A stretch of 64,000 nucleotides of DNA from Paenibacillus flagellatus (GCF_003217775.1 NZ_QJVJ01000012.1:126001-190000), one strand, 5' to 3'; counted from the stretch's first letter, positions 52,160-61,720 are shown. Numbers and translations: made by a program. The notes: generated by a model from the sequence alone, not told the origin.

Positions 52160-53113
52160 ATGAGCACGGTCCGCCCATTCGGCGCGGAGGCGACTCGCAT
52201 GTTCGACAAATGGCTGCTGGAGCGGCCGCTCGCCTTCGCATGGTGCACGCTGGAGCAAGTTCGGGATTGCTGCTTCGCCCGCAGGCTGGACGGCGCGCCG
52301 ACGCCCGGCCGCTTCGGCCTTCACGTTCTTTTGTCCGGCGAAGGCCGGATCGCGGTCGGTGCCGTGCCGGACGAGGACGGGACGACGGACGGGCGCTGCG
52401 CGCTGACGATGCCGGGAGAGGCGTGGACGTTCCATGCCGCCGGCACGGGAGAGCCGGCTCGTCTCGTCTCGCTGACGTTCCGGCTCTCGTCGGAGGCGCG
52501 GGGCAATCCGTTCGTCGTGTTGAACGATTCGGAAGCGTTTTCGGGGTCGAGGACGATTCGCGACGGGGGAGCCGCGCTCGCGCGGTCGGCGCTGGAGCTG
52601 CTCGAGGAGCTGGAGCGCCGCGATCCGTTCGCCCGCACGATGACGGAGAGCAGCCTGTACCGGATGCTCGGACTCGTCTGCCGCTCGATGTCGGGAAGCC
52701 GGAAGACGGAGGAACGCCCGCCCGGCAAGACGGATCTCGTCTACGAGGCGGTCCGCTATATCGACCGGCGTCTGACCGATATCCGCGAGCTGGGGGAAAT
52801 CGCCGAGGCGCTCGGCTACAGCTATTCGAGGCTCTCTCACGTATTTCGCTCGGAGATGGGCGTGCCGCTGCAGACGTACTGGAACCGCAGGCGCATCATG
52901 CGGGCGATGGAGCTGCTGCAGGCGGGAGAAGCGAGCATTACCGCCATCGCGGATCGGCTGCACTACCAATCCGTCCACTCGTTCAGCAAATCGTTCAAGA
53001 AAATAGCCGGTCTTTCGCCGACGGAGTATCAAGAGCTGTACGGTAGGGCGCGAAGGACGCGCAGTTACGACAAGGGGGAACAAGACGATGAAAGTGGCCG
53101 TGTTTACGGTTGA
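52160..53113 (+). CDS. AraC-family transcriptional regulator
   Basis: 317 residues: an N-terminal cupin-like sensing region (about 20-130) and a C-terminal AraC domain (about 200-300, LGEIAEALGYSYSRLSHVFRSEMG, IADRLHYQSVHSFSKSFKKIAGLSP). GGAACGGAGGAG lies 7 bases before ATG 52160. The gene's end overlaps the next gene by 26 bases. It is a second regulator of the locus in addition to the two-component pair, probably sensing an intracellular sugar. Confidence 0.88.
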   Translation: MSTVRPFGAEATRMFDKWLLERPLAFAWCTLEQVRDCCFARRLDGAPTPGRFGLHVLLSGEGRIAVGAVPDEDGTTDGRCALTMPGEAWTFHAAGTGEPARLVSLTFRLSSEARGNPFVVLNDSEAFSGSRTIRDGGAALARSALELLEELERRDPFARTMTESSLYRMLGLVCRSMSGSRKTEERPPGKTDLVYEAVRYIDRRLTDIRELGEIAEALGYSYSRLSHVFRSEMGVPLQTYWNRRRIMRAMELLQAGEASITAIADRLHYQSVHSFSKSFKKIAGLSPTEYQELYGRARRTRSYDKGEQDDESGRVYG

Positions 53114-54962
53114 GCCGACGGAGGTGACCGTGTCGGCGGAGTGCGATTGGTTTCCGCTGGATACGCTTGCGGAGGAGAAGGAAGGGGTGGAGCAGAGCCG
53201 GGTGGAGCTGTCCGGCTACGAGGCCGTGCTCGTCATCGGCTCGAGCTCGCTGGACGAGGGGACGCCACTGCCGAAAGGCGCCGCGGACAAGCTATGGCGT
53301 TACGCGGAAGCCGGAGGACGGCTGTATGCGGAGATGATCGACGCCTACGACTTCCCGTCGTCGCGGCTGTTCGGCTGGAAGCAGGATTTCCCGCGAACGC
53401 GGCGTACGCTCGAGAAGCTGCGGATGGAGGCCGAATCGGAGGCGCTGCCGCGCGGCGGGCTGCTCGAATGGGAGGGGGCGATGGCGTACGGCTTCCCGAT
53501 CGAGACGGAAAGCTGGCTGACCTTCGGCCCGTACCGCGAGACGCATGCATCGCCGTCCGATACGCCGGGAAGCCATCCCGGGTTGTTCGTCCGGACGCTC
53601 GGGGAAGGGATCGTCGCGTATGCCGCCTTTTCGTTGTTCTCGTGCCGCCGGAAATGGGCGCTGCGTCCGTACGGAAGCTGGAGTGCGCTGCTGGACGCAT
53701 TCGCCGCGAGAACGGGCATCCCGTTCCGGATTTGGGCGCAGCCGATCGCGACGAGCGGGGACGAATCCGCGGACCGCGCGGTGCGGGACAACGCCTCGTG
53801 GTTTTTGCGCTCGGGCATGCTGCCCGAAGCGGACGGGTCCGCCGGGGTGTACGAAAACATCCATTCCGTCACCGCGGCCGTATCGGCGGACCGCCGGCCG
53901 GACTGTCATGCGCACGCCGCGTTATTTTTCCATCTATACGGCCGGTATACCGGATCGGAGGAGTGGGAGTCGCGCTCCCGGCGGCTGCTCGCCTATTTGT
54001 TCGACAACGGGTTTCAGGATACGGAGGAGTCGTCGCCTACGCGCGGATTTTTCAAGTGGTACGACTTCCCGGGACGGAAGCCCGAACAAATATTTACCGA
54101 CGACAACGCTTGGGTATGCTTCGTTCTGCTTTACCTTTACCGCAAAACCGGGCTGGAGCAATATCGCGAGCGCGGTCTGATGACGGCGGAGGCGCTGCTG
54201 GAGACGCAGAACGCGCAAGGGCTTCGGCCGAACGTCCTGTTCGGATCCCGGCTGCGCGAAGCGGGGCGCGGCTCGGCTTTCGAACTGGAAGCGAGCCTGA
54301 ATCCGCATTTTGAGAGCATCGCCCACGCCGCCTTCATCCAGGCGTATCTGGTCACCGGACGGAACGAATATGTCGACGCCGCCCTGAAAGGAACGCTTCA
54401 TCTGCTGCGGCACGAGGACGAGCTGCGGTTCATGTACAGCCGGACGTCGGGCTTAACCCGTCTGCTGCTGCCGCTCGGCTACTTGTCCAAGCGGGACGCA
54501 ACGGGCGAAGTCGCGCGGGGGATGGAACGGATCGCAAGCTACCTGATGACGTGGCGGGACGCCTCGGGCGCCATCCAGGAGGCGGACAATCCGGACCCGG
54601 AACGGTTCGGCAAGGAAGATGCCGGCGTCTATATCCATAACGGCGAGGGCATCGCCGACCAGCTGTATACGAACAATTTCCTGCTGATGAACAGCTGGGA
54701 AGCGTACAAGGCGACGGGCTCGGAGGAGCTCGGGGAGCTGTACCGCGGCTTGTCCGCCTATATGAGCCGGATCCGGATCCGCAGCGCGGAGCCCCGGTTC
54801 AACGGCGGATGGATGCGCGCGTACGATTTGCGGCGCGGGGAATATTACGGCAACAACGGCGATACCGGCTGGGGGCCCTACTGCATGGAAAGCGGCTGGA
54901 CGAACGCGATCGCCTCGGCCGGCCTGCTGCTCGGCCTCATGAACGAATCGATATTCGAATAA
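53088..54962 (+). CDS. putative carbohydrate-processing protein with (alpha/alpha) toroid
   Basis: A 624-residue soluble protein without signal peptide. Residues about 1-215 form a flavodoxin-like or GATase-like domain (MKVAVFTVEPTEVTV, YEAVLVIGSSSLDEG). Residues about 230-620 show the helical-pair pattern of six-hairpin glycosidases (WVCFVLLYLYRKTGLEQYRER, SIAHAAFIQAYLVTGRNEYVDAAL, MNSWEAYKATGSEELGELYR). The likely acid residues cannot be assigned. It sits between an AraC regulator (26-base overlap) and a GH3 gene, so processing of the imported oligosaccharide is the natural guess. The family is not recognised. Confidence 0.72.
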   Translation: MKVAVFTVEPTEVTVSAECDWFPLDTLAEEKEGVEQSRVELSGYEAVLVIGSSSLDEGTPLPKGAADKLWRYAEAGGRLYAEMIDAYDFPSSRLFGWKQDFPRTRRTLEKLRMEAESEALPRGGLLEWEGAMAYGFPIETESWLTFGPYRETHASPSDTPGSHPGLFVRTLGEGIVAYAAFSLFSCRRKWALRPYGSWSALLDAFAARTGIPFRIWAQPIATSGDESADRAVRDNASWFLRSGMLPEADGSAGVYENIHSVTAAVSADRRPDCHAHAALFFHLYGRYTGSEEWESRSRRLLAYLFDNGFQDTEESSPTRGFFKWYDFPGRKPEQIFTDDNAWVCFVLLYLYRKTGLEQYRERGLMTAEALLETQNAQGLRPNVLFGSRLREAGRGSAFELEASLNPHFESIAHAAFIQAYLVTGRNEYVDAALKGTLHLLRHEDELRFMYSRTSGLTRLLLPLGYLSKRDATGEVARGMERIASYLMTWRDASGAIQEADNPDPERFGKEDAGVYIHNGEGIADQLYTNNFLLMNSWEAYKATGSEELGELYRGLSAYMSRIRIRSAEPRFNGGWMRAYDLRRGEYYGNNGDTGWGPYCMESGWTNAIASAGLLLGLMNESIFE

Positions 54963-54974
54963 GGAGACGACCCG

Positions 54975-56540
54975 ATGAACGACTGGACGAACGCGTTAAA
55001 CCGGCTGACGCTGGAGGAGAAAGTGGGGCAGCTGTTCACGTTCTACAACACCGGGACGGCCATGTCCGAATTCGCCGCGACGATGATCGGCGAGCTGAAG
55101 GCGGGCGGTATGTTTCTCGACATGGGCAGCTTGAGCGATCCGGAGCAGGTGCACCGGCTGACGTCGGCGATGCAGGACGTTTCGCTGCGATCGGGCAGCG
55201 GCATTCCGCTGTTCGTCTCCGCCGATTTCGTGGCGGGGACGGGCTGCAAGCTGAAGCGGGGAGGGGCCGTCCATTTTCCGAAAAACAAGGCGGTCGGCGC
55301 GGCGGGAGACGTATCGCTCGCTTACGAATCCGGACGCGTCACGGCGATCGAATCGTTGGCGATGGGCGTCAATTTCAACTACAGCCCGGTCGTCGACATT
55401 AACAACAATCCGCTCAATCCGGTCATCGGGACGCATTCCTTCGGGGAGGATCGCGACCGGGTGTCGGAGATGGGGACGGCGGTCATTCGCGGCTACCAGG
55501 ACCACGGCATGATCGCGACGGCGAAGCATTTCCCCGGTCACGGCGATACGAGCGTCGATTCGCATTTCGATCTGCCGGTTCTTCCGTTCGATGCGGAGCG
55601 GCTCGACCGGTTCGAGCCGTTCCGCCGGGCGATCGAGGCCGGCGTCGACGCCGTCATGGTCGGCCATATCGCCGTTCCGTCGCTCGATCCGTCTCTGCTG
55701 CCCGCCTCGTTGTCGTATGCGATGACGACGGGGATTTTGCGGGAGCGTCTCGGCTTCCAAGGCTTGATCGTCACCGACGGGCTGTCGATGAAGGGCGTGA
55801 CGGCCCGATTTACGCAGGCGGAAGCGTGCGTCATGGCGGTGAAGGCCGGCGCGGACATTTTGCTGGCGCACGCCCGTACGATCGAGGAAGCGGGGCCGAT
55901 GGCGGAGGCGGTGCTGCGGGCGGTCCGCTCCGGGGAAATCCCGATGGAGCGTCTCGACGCATCCGTCGGCCGCATCCTGCGGATGAAGGCGAAATACGGG
56001 CTGCTTCCGGAGACGTATCGTCCGCTCCCCTACGACCCCGAAGCGTTCGACCGGCCGGAGCATGCGGCTATTGCGCTTCGCCTCGCCCGCGCCGCCGCCT
56101 CGCCCGTCAACGGCTTTCGGCCGTTGGCCGAATGGAAGCCGGCGGCCGCCGACGGCGGCTGGACGTTCATCGGCGAGAGGCAGCTCGACCGGTTCGCGGA
56201 GCTCGTTCGTTCCGCCGGAATCGTGAAGCGGGAGCATACGCTCGAAAGCTACGAGGGGCTGCCGACGGCGCTGGAGCGGGTGGCGCCCGACGAACCGCTG
56301 CTCGTGTCGGTTACGCACAACAAGCGGATGGACGCCGAGACGCTGCGGGCGCTCGACAAGCGGGCGGAAGCGCGTCCGGACGTCCCGGTCGTGCTGGTCC
56401 ATTTCGGATCGCACTATGACATGGAGCACGTCCCGCACGTTCCCGCGCTGCTGCTGTACGACCGGGCTCCGGCCTTGCAGGAAGCGGCGGCGGAACGACT
56501 TCTCGGCCGCGAGCAGGCCGACGAAAGGAAGGATGGATAA
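54975..56540 (+). CDS. GH3-family beta-N-acetylhexosaminidase (NagZ-like)
   Basis: 521 residues, no signal peptide. The NagZ-type motif KHFPGHGDTSVDSH (residues 184-197) supplies the Asp195-His197 acid/base dyad, and the nucleophile is Asp268 in IVTDGLSMKG. GH3 enzymes of this type remove beta-linked GlcNAc from muropeptides or chitin- and glycan-derived oligosaccharides. A C-terminal alpha/beta domain follows from about residue 360. GGAGACGA precedes the ATG, and only 12 bases separate it from the previous gene. The next gene starts inside its end. The signature is convincing; the natural substrate is open. Confidence 0.9.
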   Translation: MNDWTNALNRLTLEEKVGQLFTFYNTGTAMSEFAATMIGELKAGGMFLDMGSLSDPEQVHRLTSAMQDVSLRSGSGIPLFVSADFVAGTGCKLKRGGAVHFPKNKAVGAAGDVSLAYESGRVTAIESLAMGVNFNYSPVVDINNNPLNPVIGTHSFGEDRDRVSEMGTAVIRGYQDHGMIATAKHFPGHGDTSVDSHFDLPVLPFDAERLDRFEPFRRAIEAGVDAVMVGHIAVPSLDPSLLPASLSYAMTTGILRERLGFQGLIVTDGLSMKGVTARFTQAEACVMAVKAGADILLAHARTIEEAGPMAEAVLRAVRSGEIPMERLDASVGRILRMKAKYGLLPETYRPLPYDPEAFDRPEHAAIALRLARAAASPVNGFRPLAEWKPAAADGGWTFIGERQLDRFAELVRSAGIVKREHTLESYEGLPTALERVAPDEPLLVSVTHNKRMDAETLRALDKRAEARPDVPVVLVHFGSHYDMEHVPHVPALLLYDRAPALQEAAAERLLGREQADERKDG

Positions 56541-58125
56541 GACGATGGCGACGATAAACGAGCTTCATGCGGACATCATCATCATCGGCGGGGGGATGGG
56601 CGGCTGTGCCGCCGCTCTCGCCGCCGCCCGGATGGGACGGACGGTCATCATGACCGAGGAGACGGACTGGATCGGCGGTCAGCTGACGAGCCAAGCCGTC
56701 CCGCCGGACGAGCACCCGTGGATCGAGCGGTTCGGCGGCACCGCCTCGTACCGTTCTTTCCGCAGCCGGGTGCGCGACTACTATATGCGCAACTTCCCGG
56801 TGACGCCGGAAGCGCGGGCCCAGTTGTATTTCAATCCCGGCAACGCCAACGTCAGCCGGATCGCCCACGAGCCGCGGGCGGCGCTGGCCGTCCTGCACGA
56901 GATGCTGGCGCCTTACGTGCACAGCGGCAAGCTGCGCCTGCTGCTCAAGCATCGGGCGGAGAGCGCCGAGACGTCCGGCGATTCGGTCCGGTCCGTCCGC
57001 GTGCGCAGCCTGGAATCCGGGGACGTCGCGGTGCTGACGGGACCGTATGTGCTCGACGCCACGGAGGAGGGGGACTTGCTGCCGCTCGCCGGGGCGGAAT
57101 ACGTTACCGGCTCGGAGTCGGTCGCCGAGACGGGCGAGCCGCACGCCCTGCCGGGCAAGGCGGATCCGACGGACATGCAGGCGTTCACCTGGTGTTTTGC
57201 GGTCGATCATATCGAAGGGGAGAACTTTACGATCGCGAAGCCGGAGCAGTACGATTTCTGGCGCTCGTACCGGGCCGATTTTTGGCCGGATATGCAGCTC
57301 AGCTGGAGCGGGCTCGTGCCGCATACGCTGGAGCATGCGAAATACAGCTTTTTCCCGGACGGCAAATCGTTCTCGCTGTGGAATTACCGCCGGCTCATCG
57401 ACAAATCGAACTTCGCGGAAGGGACGTTCGACAGCGACGTGACGGTCGTCAACTGGCCGCAAAACGATTACTGGCTCGGACCGATCATCGACGTCAGCGC
57501 GGAGGAGCGGGCGAAGCATCTGGAAGGCGCCCGGCAGCTCAGCTTGTCGCTGCTTTACTGGATGCAGACCGAGGCGCCCCGTCCGGACGGCAAAGCGGGG
57601 TATCCCGGCTTGCGGCTGCGGGCCGATCTCGTCGGCACGGAGGACGGGCTGGCGAAGAGCCCGTACATTCGCGAGGCGCGGCGCATCCGGGCGGAGCTTA
57701 CGATCGTGGAGCAGCACCTGAGCCCGGAGCTGCGCCCCGGGAAGGGCGCGGAGGCGTACGCCGACTCGGTCGGCGTCGGCTGCTACCGGATCGACCTTCA
57801 TCCGAGCACGGGGCTGCGCACGTATATCGACGTCGCCAGCCTGCCGTTCCAAATACCGCTCGGCAGCCTCATCCCGGTGCGGATGAACAACCTGCTGCCG
57901 GCATGCAAAAACATCGGCACGACGCACATTACGAACGGCTGCTACCGGCTGCACCCCGTGGAATGGAACATCGGGGAAGCGGCGGGGGCGCTGGCCGCCT
58001 TTTGCCTGGATCGCGGGTTCTCGCCTCGCGAGGTGCGGAATACGCCGGATAAGCTGGAGCAGTTCCAGTCGGTGCTGACGAAAGCCGGCGTCGAGCTGAA
58101 GTGGCCGTTCGAGTACGGCTGGTAA
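56533..58125 (+). CDS. FAD-dependent oxidoreductase (FAD_oxidored family)
   Basis: 530 residues. The dinucleotide-binding motif near the start is IIIGGGMGGCAAALAAARMGR, followed by TEETDWIGGQLTSQ, and a conserved YVLDATEEGDLLPLAG late in the FAD domain. The C-terminal region has IPLGSLIPVRMNNLLPACKNIG, typical of this family. Relatives appear in glycan loci and are thought to oxidise sugar-like substrates; the reaction is not established. ATG 56533 overlaps the GH3 stop (ATGGATAA); ATG 56545 is an alternative. It is the last gene of the locus and ends at a strong terminator. Confidence 0.87.
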   Translation: MDKTMATINELHADIIIIGGGMGGCAAALAAARMGRTVIMTEETDWIGGQLTSQAVPPDEHPWIERFGGTASYRSFRSRVRDYYMRNFPVTPEARAQLYFNPGNANVSRIAHEPRAALAVLHEMLAPYVHSGKLRLLLKHRAESAETSGDSVRSVRVRSLESGDVAVLTGPYVLDATEEGDLLPLAGAEYVTGSESVAETGEPHALPGKADPTDMQAFTWCFAVDHIEGENFTIAKPEQYDFWRSYRADFWPDMQLSWSGLVPHTLEHAKYSFFPDGKSFSLWNYRRLIDKSNFAEGTFDSDVTVVNWPQNDYWLGPIIDVSAEERAKHLEGARQLSLSLLYWMQTEAPRPDGKAGYPGLRLRADLVGTEDGLAKSPYIREARRIRAELTIVEQHLSPELRPGKGAEAYADSVGVGCYRIDLHPSTGLRTYIDVASLPFQIPLGSLIPVRMNNLLPACKNIGTTHITNGCYRLHPVEWNIGEAAGALAAFCLDRGFSPREVRNTPDKLEQFQSVLTKAGVELKWPFEYGW

Positions 58126-58172
58126 CCGCCTGCGACGGCCGTGCCGCGTATCGGAACCGGCCCGCCACGTCC

Positions 58173-58203
58173 GAAACCCCGGAGGAACGTCCTCCGGGGT
58201 TTC
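58173..58203. terminator. bidirectional terminator ending the 45-58 kb locus
   Basis: Fourteen-base perfect stem GAAACCCCGGAGGA / TCCTCCGGGGTTTC with loop ACG. T-rich DNA lies on both sides, so it also ends the convergent rluA-type gene. Confidence 0.88.
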
Positions 58204-58244
58204 TTGTCGAGCGCGTTTCGCGCGAATGCGTCTTGAACGTGCCG

Positions 58245-59456
58245 CTACTCCTTAAACACGCGCAAAAACGCGGGCGGCACCTTGCTTTCGAAGCGGACCG
58301 TCCTGCCGCTCGTCGGGTGGCGGAACGAGAGCACGCGGGCGTGCAGGCCGAGCCGTCCGATCGCGTTCGTCCGCGCGCCGTACTTCTTGTCGCCGACGAC
58401 GGGATGGCCGATGTCCTGCATATGGACGCGGATTTGGTTTTTGCGGCCGGTTTCCAGGCTGACCTCGAGCAGGGTGAAATCTTTGGACGACTTCACCGTC
58501 TTGTAATGCGTAACGGCGAGCTGGCCGTCGTCCGGCTTCGGGCTGGAGTAGACGCGCATCGCCTTGTTCTCCTTGAGCCACGACCGGATCGTTCCTTCCG
58601 CGTCGCGCACTTGCCCTTCCACGAGCGCGACGTACGTCCGCTCCTCCACGGCGTCCTGCCAATCGTTTTGCAGCTGCTGCTGCACCCGCTCGCTCTTGGC
58701 GAACATCATGACGCCGGACGTATCGCGGTCCAGCCGGTGCACGACGAAGATGCGGCTGCGCGGGTCGGTTCGGCGCACGTGCTCCATCAGCTGCCGGTAC
58801 GCGGTGACCTCCTTCTCCTTGTCGGTCGCGACCGACAGCAGGCCGGCTTCCTTGTTCACGACGATCACGTCGTCGTCCTCATGCAGGATGGACAAGCCGA
58901 AGAAGCGGGACTCGTCGGCGACCTTCGTCCAGCTGACCGCGACCCGGTGGCCGGGGAGCAGCGGATGGTCGTGGCGGGTGACGGTGACGCCGTTCACCGA
59001 TACTTGTCCGCGGGCGAGGATCGACTTTACCGCGTTCCGGCCTTTGCCGGCGAAGGCGTCGAGCAGGAAGGCGAGCAGCTCCGCGGGACGCTCCGCCGTC
59101 AGCTCGGTGACGGACGCGCGGGCCGGCCGGTTGTCGCGCGCCTCGGGAACCGGGCGGGCGGCGTTCGCCTTCGCCCGGGTATTCCGGCCGCTTTCCCAGC
59201 CGCCGGCTTCTCCGCGGCGAGCCGGGCGTCCGCCGCGATTGTCCCGGTCGTTCCGCGTTCCGCGGCCGTCCCGATTGTCCCGGTCGTTCCGCGTTCCGCG
59301 GCTGTCCCGATTGTCCCGCGCTCCGCCTCCCCGGCGCTCCGCCTCCGGTCCCGTCCGGCCGTCCCGCTTCCCGGCGGCGGCTCCGCCCGCCGGCTCCTTC
59401 CGAGCCGGCCGTTTGCCCCGCGTCGATTTCGTAGAGGTACGTTCGTTATTTGTCAT
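58245..59456 (-). CDS. RluA-family pseudouridine synthase with a disordered Arg/Asp/Gly-rich N-terminus
   Basis: 403 residues. Residues 1-115 are low-complexity and basic, with a duplicated RGTRNDRDNRD block at about 53-76. An S4 RNA-binding domain follows (about 123-180), then the catalytic domain with HRLDRDTSGVMMF (catalytic Asp243) and the ETGRKNQIRVHMQDIGHP motif. It converts uridine to pseudouridine in rRNA or tRNA. The usual Firmicute enzyme is about 290-300 residues, so the N-terminal tail is an addition. Target RNA unknown. Confidence 0.9.
   Translation of the reverse strand: MTNNERTSTKSTRGKRPARKEPAGGAAAGKRDGRTGPEAERRGGGARDNRDSRGTRNDRDNRDGRGTRNDRDNRGGRPARRGEAGGWESGRNTRAKANAARPVPEARDNRPARASVTELTAERPAELLAFLLDAFAGKGRNAVKSILARGQVSVNGVTVTRHDHPLLPGHRVAVSWTKVADESRFFGLSILHEDDDVIVVNKEAGLLSVATDKEKEVTAYRQLMEHVRRTDPRSRIFVVHRLDRDTSGVMMFAKSERVQQQLQNDWQDAVEERTYVALVEGQVRDAEGTIRSWLKENKAMRVYSSPKPDDGQLAVTHYKTVKSSKDFTLLEVSLETGRKNQIRVHMQDIGHPVVGDKKYGARTNAIGRLGLHARVLSFRHPTSGRTVRFESKVPPAFLRVFKE
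59238..59317. repeat. 36-bp tandem repeat inside the pseudouridine-synthase gene
   Basis: Two near-identical 36-bp units (59238-59273 and 59274-59309) plus the start of a third, each beginning ATTGTCCCGG. They code the repeated RGTRNDRDNRD block. Confidence 0.85.
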
Positions 59457-59556
59457 GCCGTTCTCCTTTTATCGATGATCTACGAGTTACTATATCGCAT
59501 CCGGAGCGAAAAAGCACACGTCCGTCTTCGATTGGGGGTTTCTTCGCCCGGCGTGA

Positions 59557-59562
59557 TATAAT
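59557..59562 (+). promoter_or_regulatory. extended -10 of the ABC exporter operon
   Basis: TGATATAAT, an extended -10 (TATAAT at 59557-59562), 32 bases before ATG 59595. Confidence 0.5.
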
Positions 59563-59594
59563 GGATGGAACGATCGTTCGACAGGAGGGAAATC

Positions 59595-60590
59595 ATGAGC
59601 GAGTCGGTCAACGCTGCGGCGGCCCGGCACGAAGGCGGCGAGCCGGTCATTCGGGCCGTCGGGCTCGAGAAGCGGTACGGTTCGTTTACCGCGGTGGACC
59701 GTGTCACCTTTGACGTCCGCAAGGGCGAAGTGTTCGGCTTGCTCGGCCCGAACGGGGCGGGGAAGACGACGACGATGGAAATGATGGAAGGGCTGCGCCG
59801 TCCTGACGGAGGAAGCGCCTTCGTGGCCGGCTACGATACGCAAAAGGAATTGAAAAAGGTCAAGCAGGTGATCGGCGTCCAGCTCCAGTCGACGTCGCTG
59901 TTCGATCTGCTCAAGGTGAAGGAGATCGTGCGGATGTACGCGAGCTTTTATCCGAGCTCGGTGCCGATCCAGCCGCTTTTGCAGGACATGATTTTGGAGG
60001 AGAAGAAAAACGACCGCGTCAAGCATTTGTCCGGCGGGCAAAAGCAGCGGCTCGCCATCGCGCTGGCGCTCGTCAACGACCCGCAGGTCATCTTCCTCGA
60101 CGAGCCGACGACCGGGCTCGATCCGCAGGCGCGCCGGACGCTGTGGGACATTATTCTGAAGCTGAAGGCGCGCGGCAAGACGATCGTGCTGTCGACGCAC
60201 TATATGGACGAGGCGCACGTGCTGTGCGACCGGATATGCCTGATGGACCGCGGCAAGGTGATCGCGCTCGATACGCCCGAGCGGCTCGTGCGAAGCCTGC
60301 ATTCGGACAGCGCCGTCGAGTTCCGGCTGCCGCAGCTGGAAGCGGCGCCTCCGGAAGGCGGCGAGCGCGACCGCGTGCTCGGGCTGCTGCGCGGTGTATG
60401 CGGGGTGAAGCGGGTCGAGGCGCGTGAGGAAGTGTACGTGCTGTATACGGACCAGCTCCAATCGACGCTGACCGATTGGATCGCGCTCGCGGAGAAGAAC
60501 GGTCTCCGGTTCGCCGACCTGCGCACCCGTTCGGCGACGCTCGAGGACGTGTTCATCCATATGACGGGAAGGAGTCTGAGGGAGTCATGA
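59595..60590 (+). CDS. ABC-transporter ATP-binding protein (ABC-2/drug type)
   Basis: 331 residues. Walker A is GPNGAGKTTT, the signature is HLSGGQKQRLAIAL, Walker B is VIFLDEPTTGLDP and the H-loop is LSTHYMDEAH. A C-terminal extension of about 90 residues is common in multidrug or ABC-2 exporters. It powers the permease coded next, whose ATG overlaps its stop (ATGA). ACAGGAGGG lies before ATG 59595. The exported compound is unknown. Confidence 0.93.
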   Translation: MSESVNAAAARHEGGEPVIRAVGLEKRYGSFTAVDRVTFDVRKGEVFGLLGPNGAGKTTTMEMMEGLRRPDGGSAFVAGYDTQKELKKVKQVIGVQLQSTSLFDLLKVKEIVRMYASFYPSSVPIQPLLQDMILEEKKNDRVKHLSGGQKQRLAIALALVNDPQVIFLDEPTTGLDPQARRTLWDIILKLKARGKTIVLSTHYMDEAHVLCDRICLMDRGKVIALDTPERLVRSLHSDSAVEFRLPQLEAAPPEGGERDRVLGLLRGVCGVKRVEAREEVYVLYTDQLQSTLTDWIALAEKNGLRFADLRTRSATLEDVFIHMTGRSLRES

Positions 60591-61720
60591 AAGCGTACTT
60601 GCAACTTACGCTCGCCCAGCTCCGCCTGTTCGCGAGAAACCGTCAAGTGCTGTTCTGGTCGCTGCTGTTTCCCGTTTTCTTCATGGCGATGCTGGGCTCG
60701 TTTCTCGGCAACGGCAGCGGCATTTCGATCACGGGCGCCATTATCGACGAAGACCATAGTCCGGCTTCCCGCGAGCTGCTCCGCTCGCTCGGGCAGATGG
60801 ATGCCGTCATCGAGCTCGAGGAGGTGTACGACAAGGAGGAGGCGCTCAAGCAGCTGAAGCAGGGCGACCGGCATATCGTCGTCATCGTGCCGCGAGGCTA
60901 TCAAGAGCTGCTCGCCGCGCACGGTCAGCAGACGGAGGCCGAGGCGGTGCCCGGCATGCTTCCGGAAGTGGCCACCGTCAAGGCGTACTACGACGAGACG
61001 AACATGACGACGTCGCAAATCGCCCTGACGATTTTGTCGCAGGTCGTCGACGGCGTCAGCAAGCAGCTCGCCAATTACTCGCCGGTCGTCACCGTCGACG
61101 CGATGGCCGTCCAGTCGCTGCATTTGAAATATATCGATTTTCTCGTGCCGGGCATTCTCGCCATGATGATCATGTCGAACAATTTGAACGGGGTCGCCGG
61201 CCAAATCGCCTCTTGGCGCGAGCGCGGCATCCTGAGGCGGATGCAGAGCACGACGCTGAACGCGTCCACGTTCATCGCCGCGCAAATTACGGCAAGGCTC
61301 GTCATGAACGGCATGCAGGCGCTCATCGTCGTGCTGGTCGGCTCGACCGTCTTCGGCACGCAGGTGAACGGCTCGTGGGGGCTGCTGTTCCTGTTCGTCG
61401 TGCTCGGTACGCTGACGTTCATGTCGATCGGCTTCATCATCGCGAGCCTCGCGAAGTCGCCGGAAAGCGCGGGGCCGATCGCCGGCTTCGTCTCGTTTCC
61501 GATGCTGTTTTTGGGCGGCGTCTTTTTCCCGATCAAGCAGATGCCCGAATTTTTGCAGCCGATCGTCAAGCTGCTGCCGATCTCCCATCTGACGACGGCG
61601 ATGCGGCAGGTCATGAACGTCGGGGAAGGGTTTGCCGTGCTATGGCCGCAGGCCGCGCTGCTCGGAGGATGGATCGTCGCGGCGTTCGCCGTATCCAGCT
61701 TTACGTTCAAGTGGGAGTAG
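60587..61720 (+). CDS. ABC-2-type transporter permease
   Basis: A 377-residue membrane protein with one N-terminal helix (QVLFWSLLFPVFFMAMLGSF), an extracytoplasmic loop of about 170 residues, and five C-terminal helices (FLVPGILAMMIMSNNLNGVAG, IGFIIASLAKSPESAGPIAGF, LLGGWIVAAFAVSSFTF). This is the ABC-2 layout of drug or lipid exporters. Its start overlaps the ATPase stop. A substrate cannot be named. Confidence 0.92.
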   Translation: MKAYLQLTLAQLRLFARNRQVLFWSLLFPVFFMAMLGSFLGNGSGISITGAIIDEDHSPASRELLRSLGQMDAVIELEEVYDKEEALKQLKQGDRHIVVIVPRGYQELLAAHGQQTEAEAVPGMLPEVATVKAYYDETNMTTSQIALTILSQVVDGVSKQLANYSPVVTVDAMAVQSLHLKYIDFLVPGILAMMIMSNNLNGVAGQIASWRERGILRRMQSTTLNASTFIAAQITARLVMNGMQALIVVLVGSTVFGTQVNGSWGLLFLFVVLGTLTFMSIGFIIASLAKSPESAGPIAGFVSFPMLFLGGVFFPIKQMPEFLQPIVKLLPISHLTTAMRQVMNVGEGFAVLWPQAALLGGWIVAAFAVSSFTFKWE

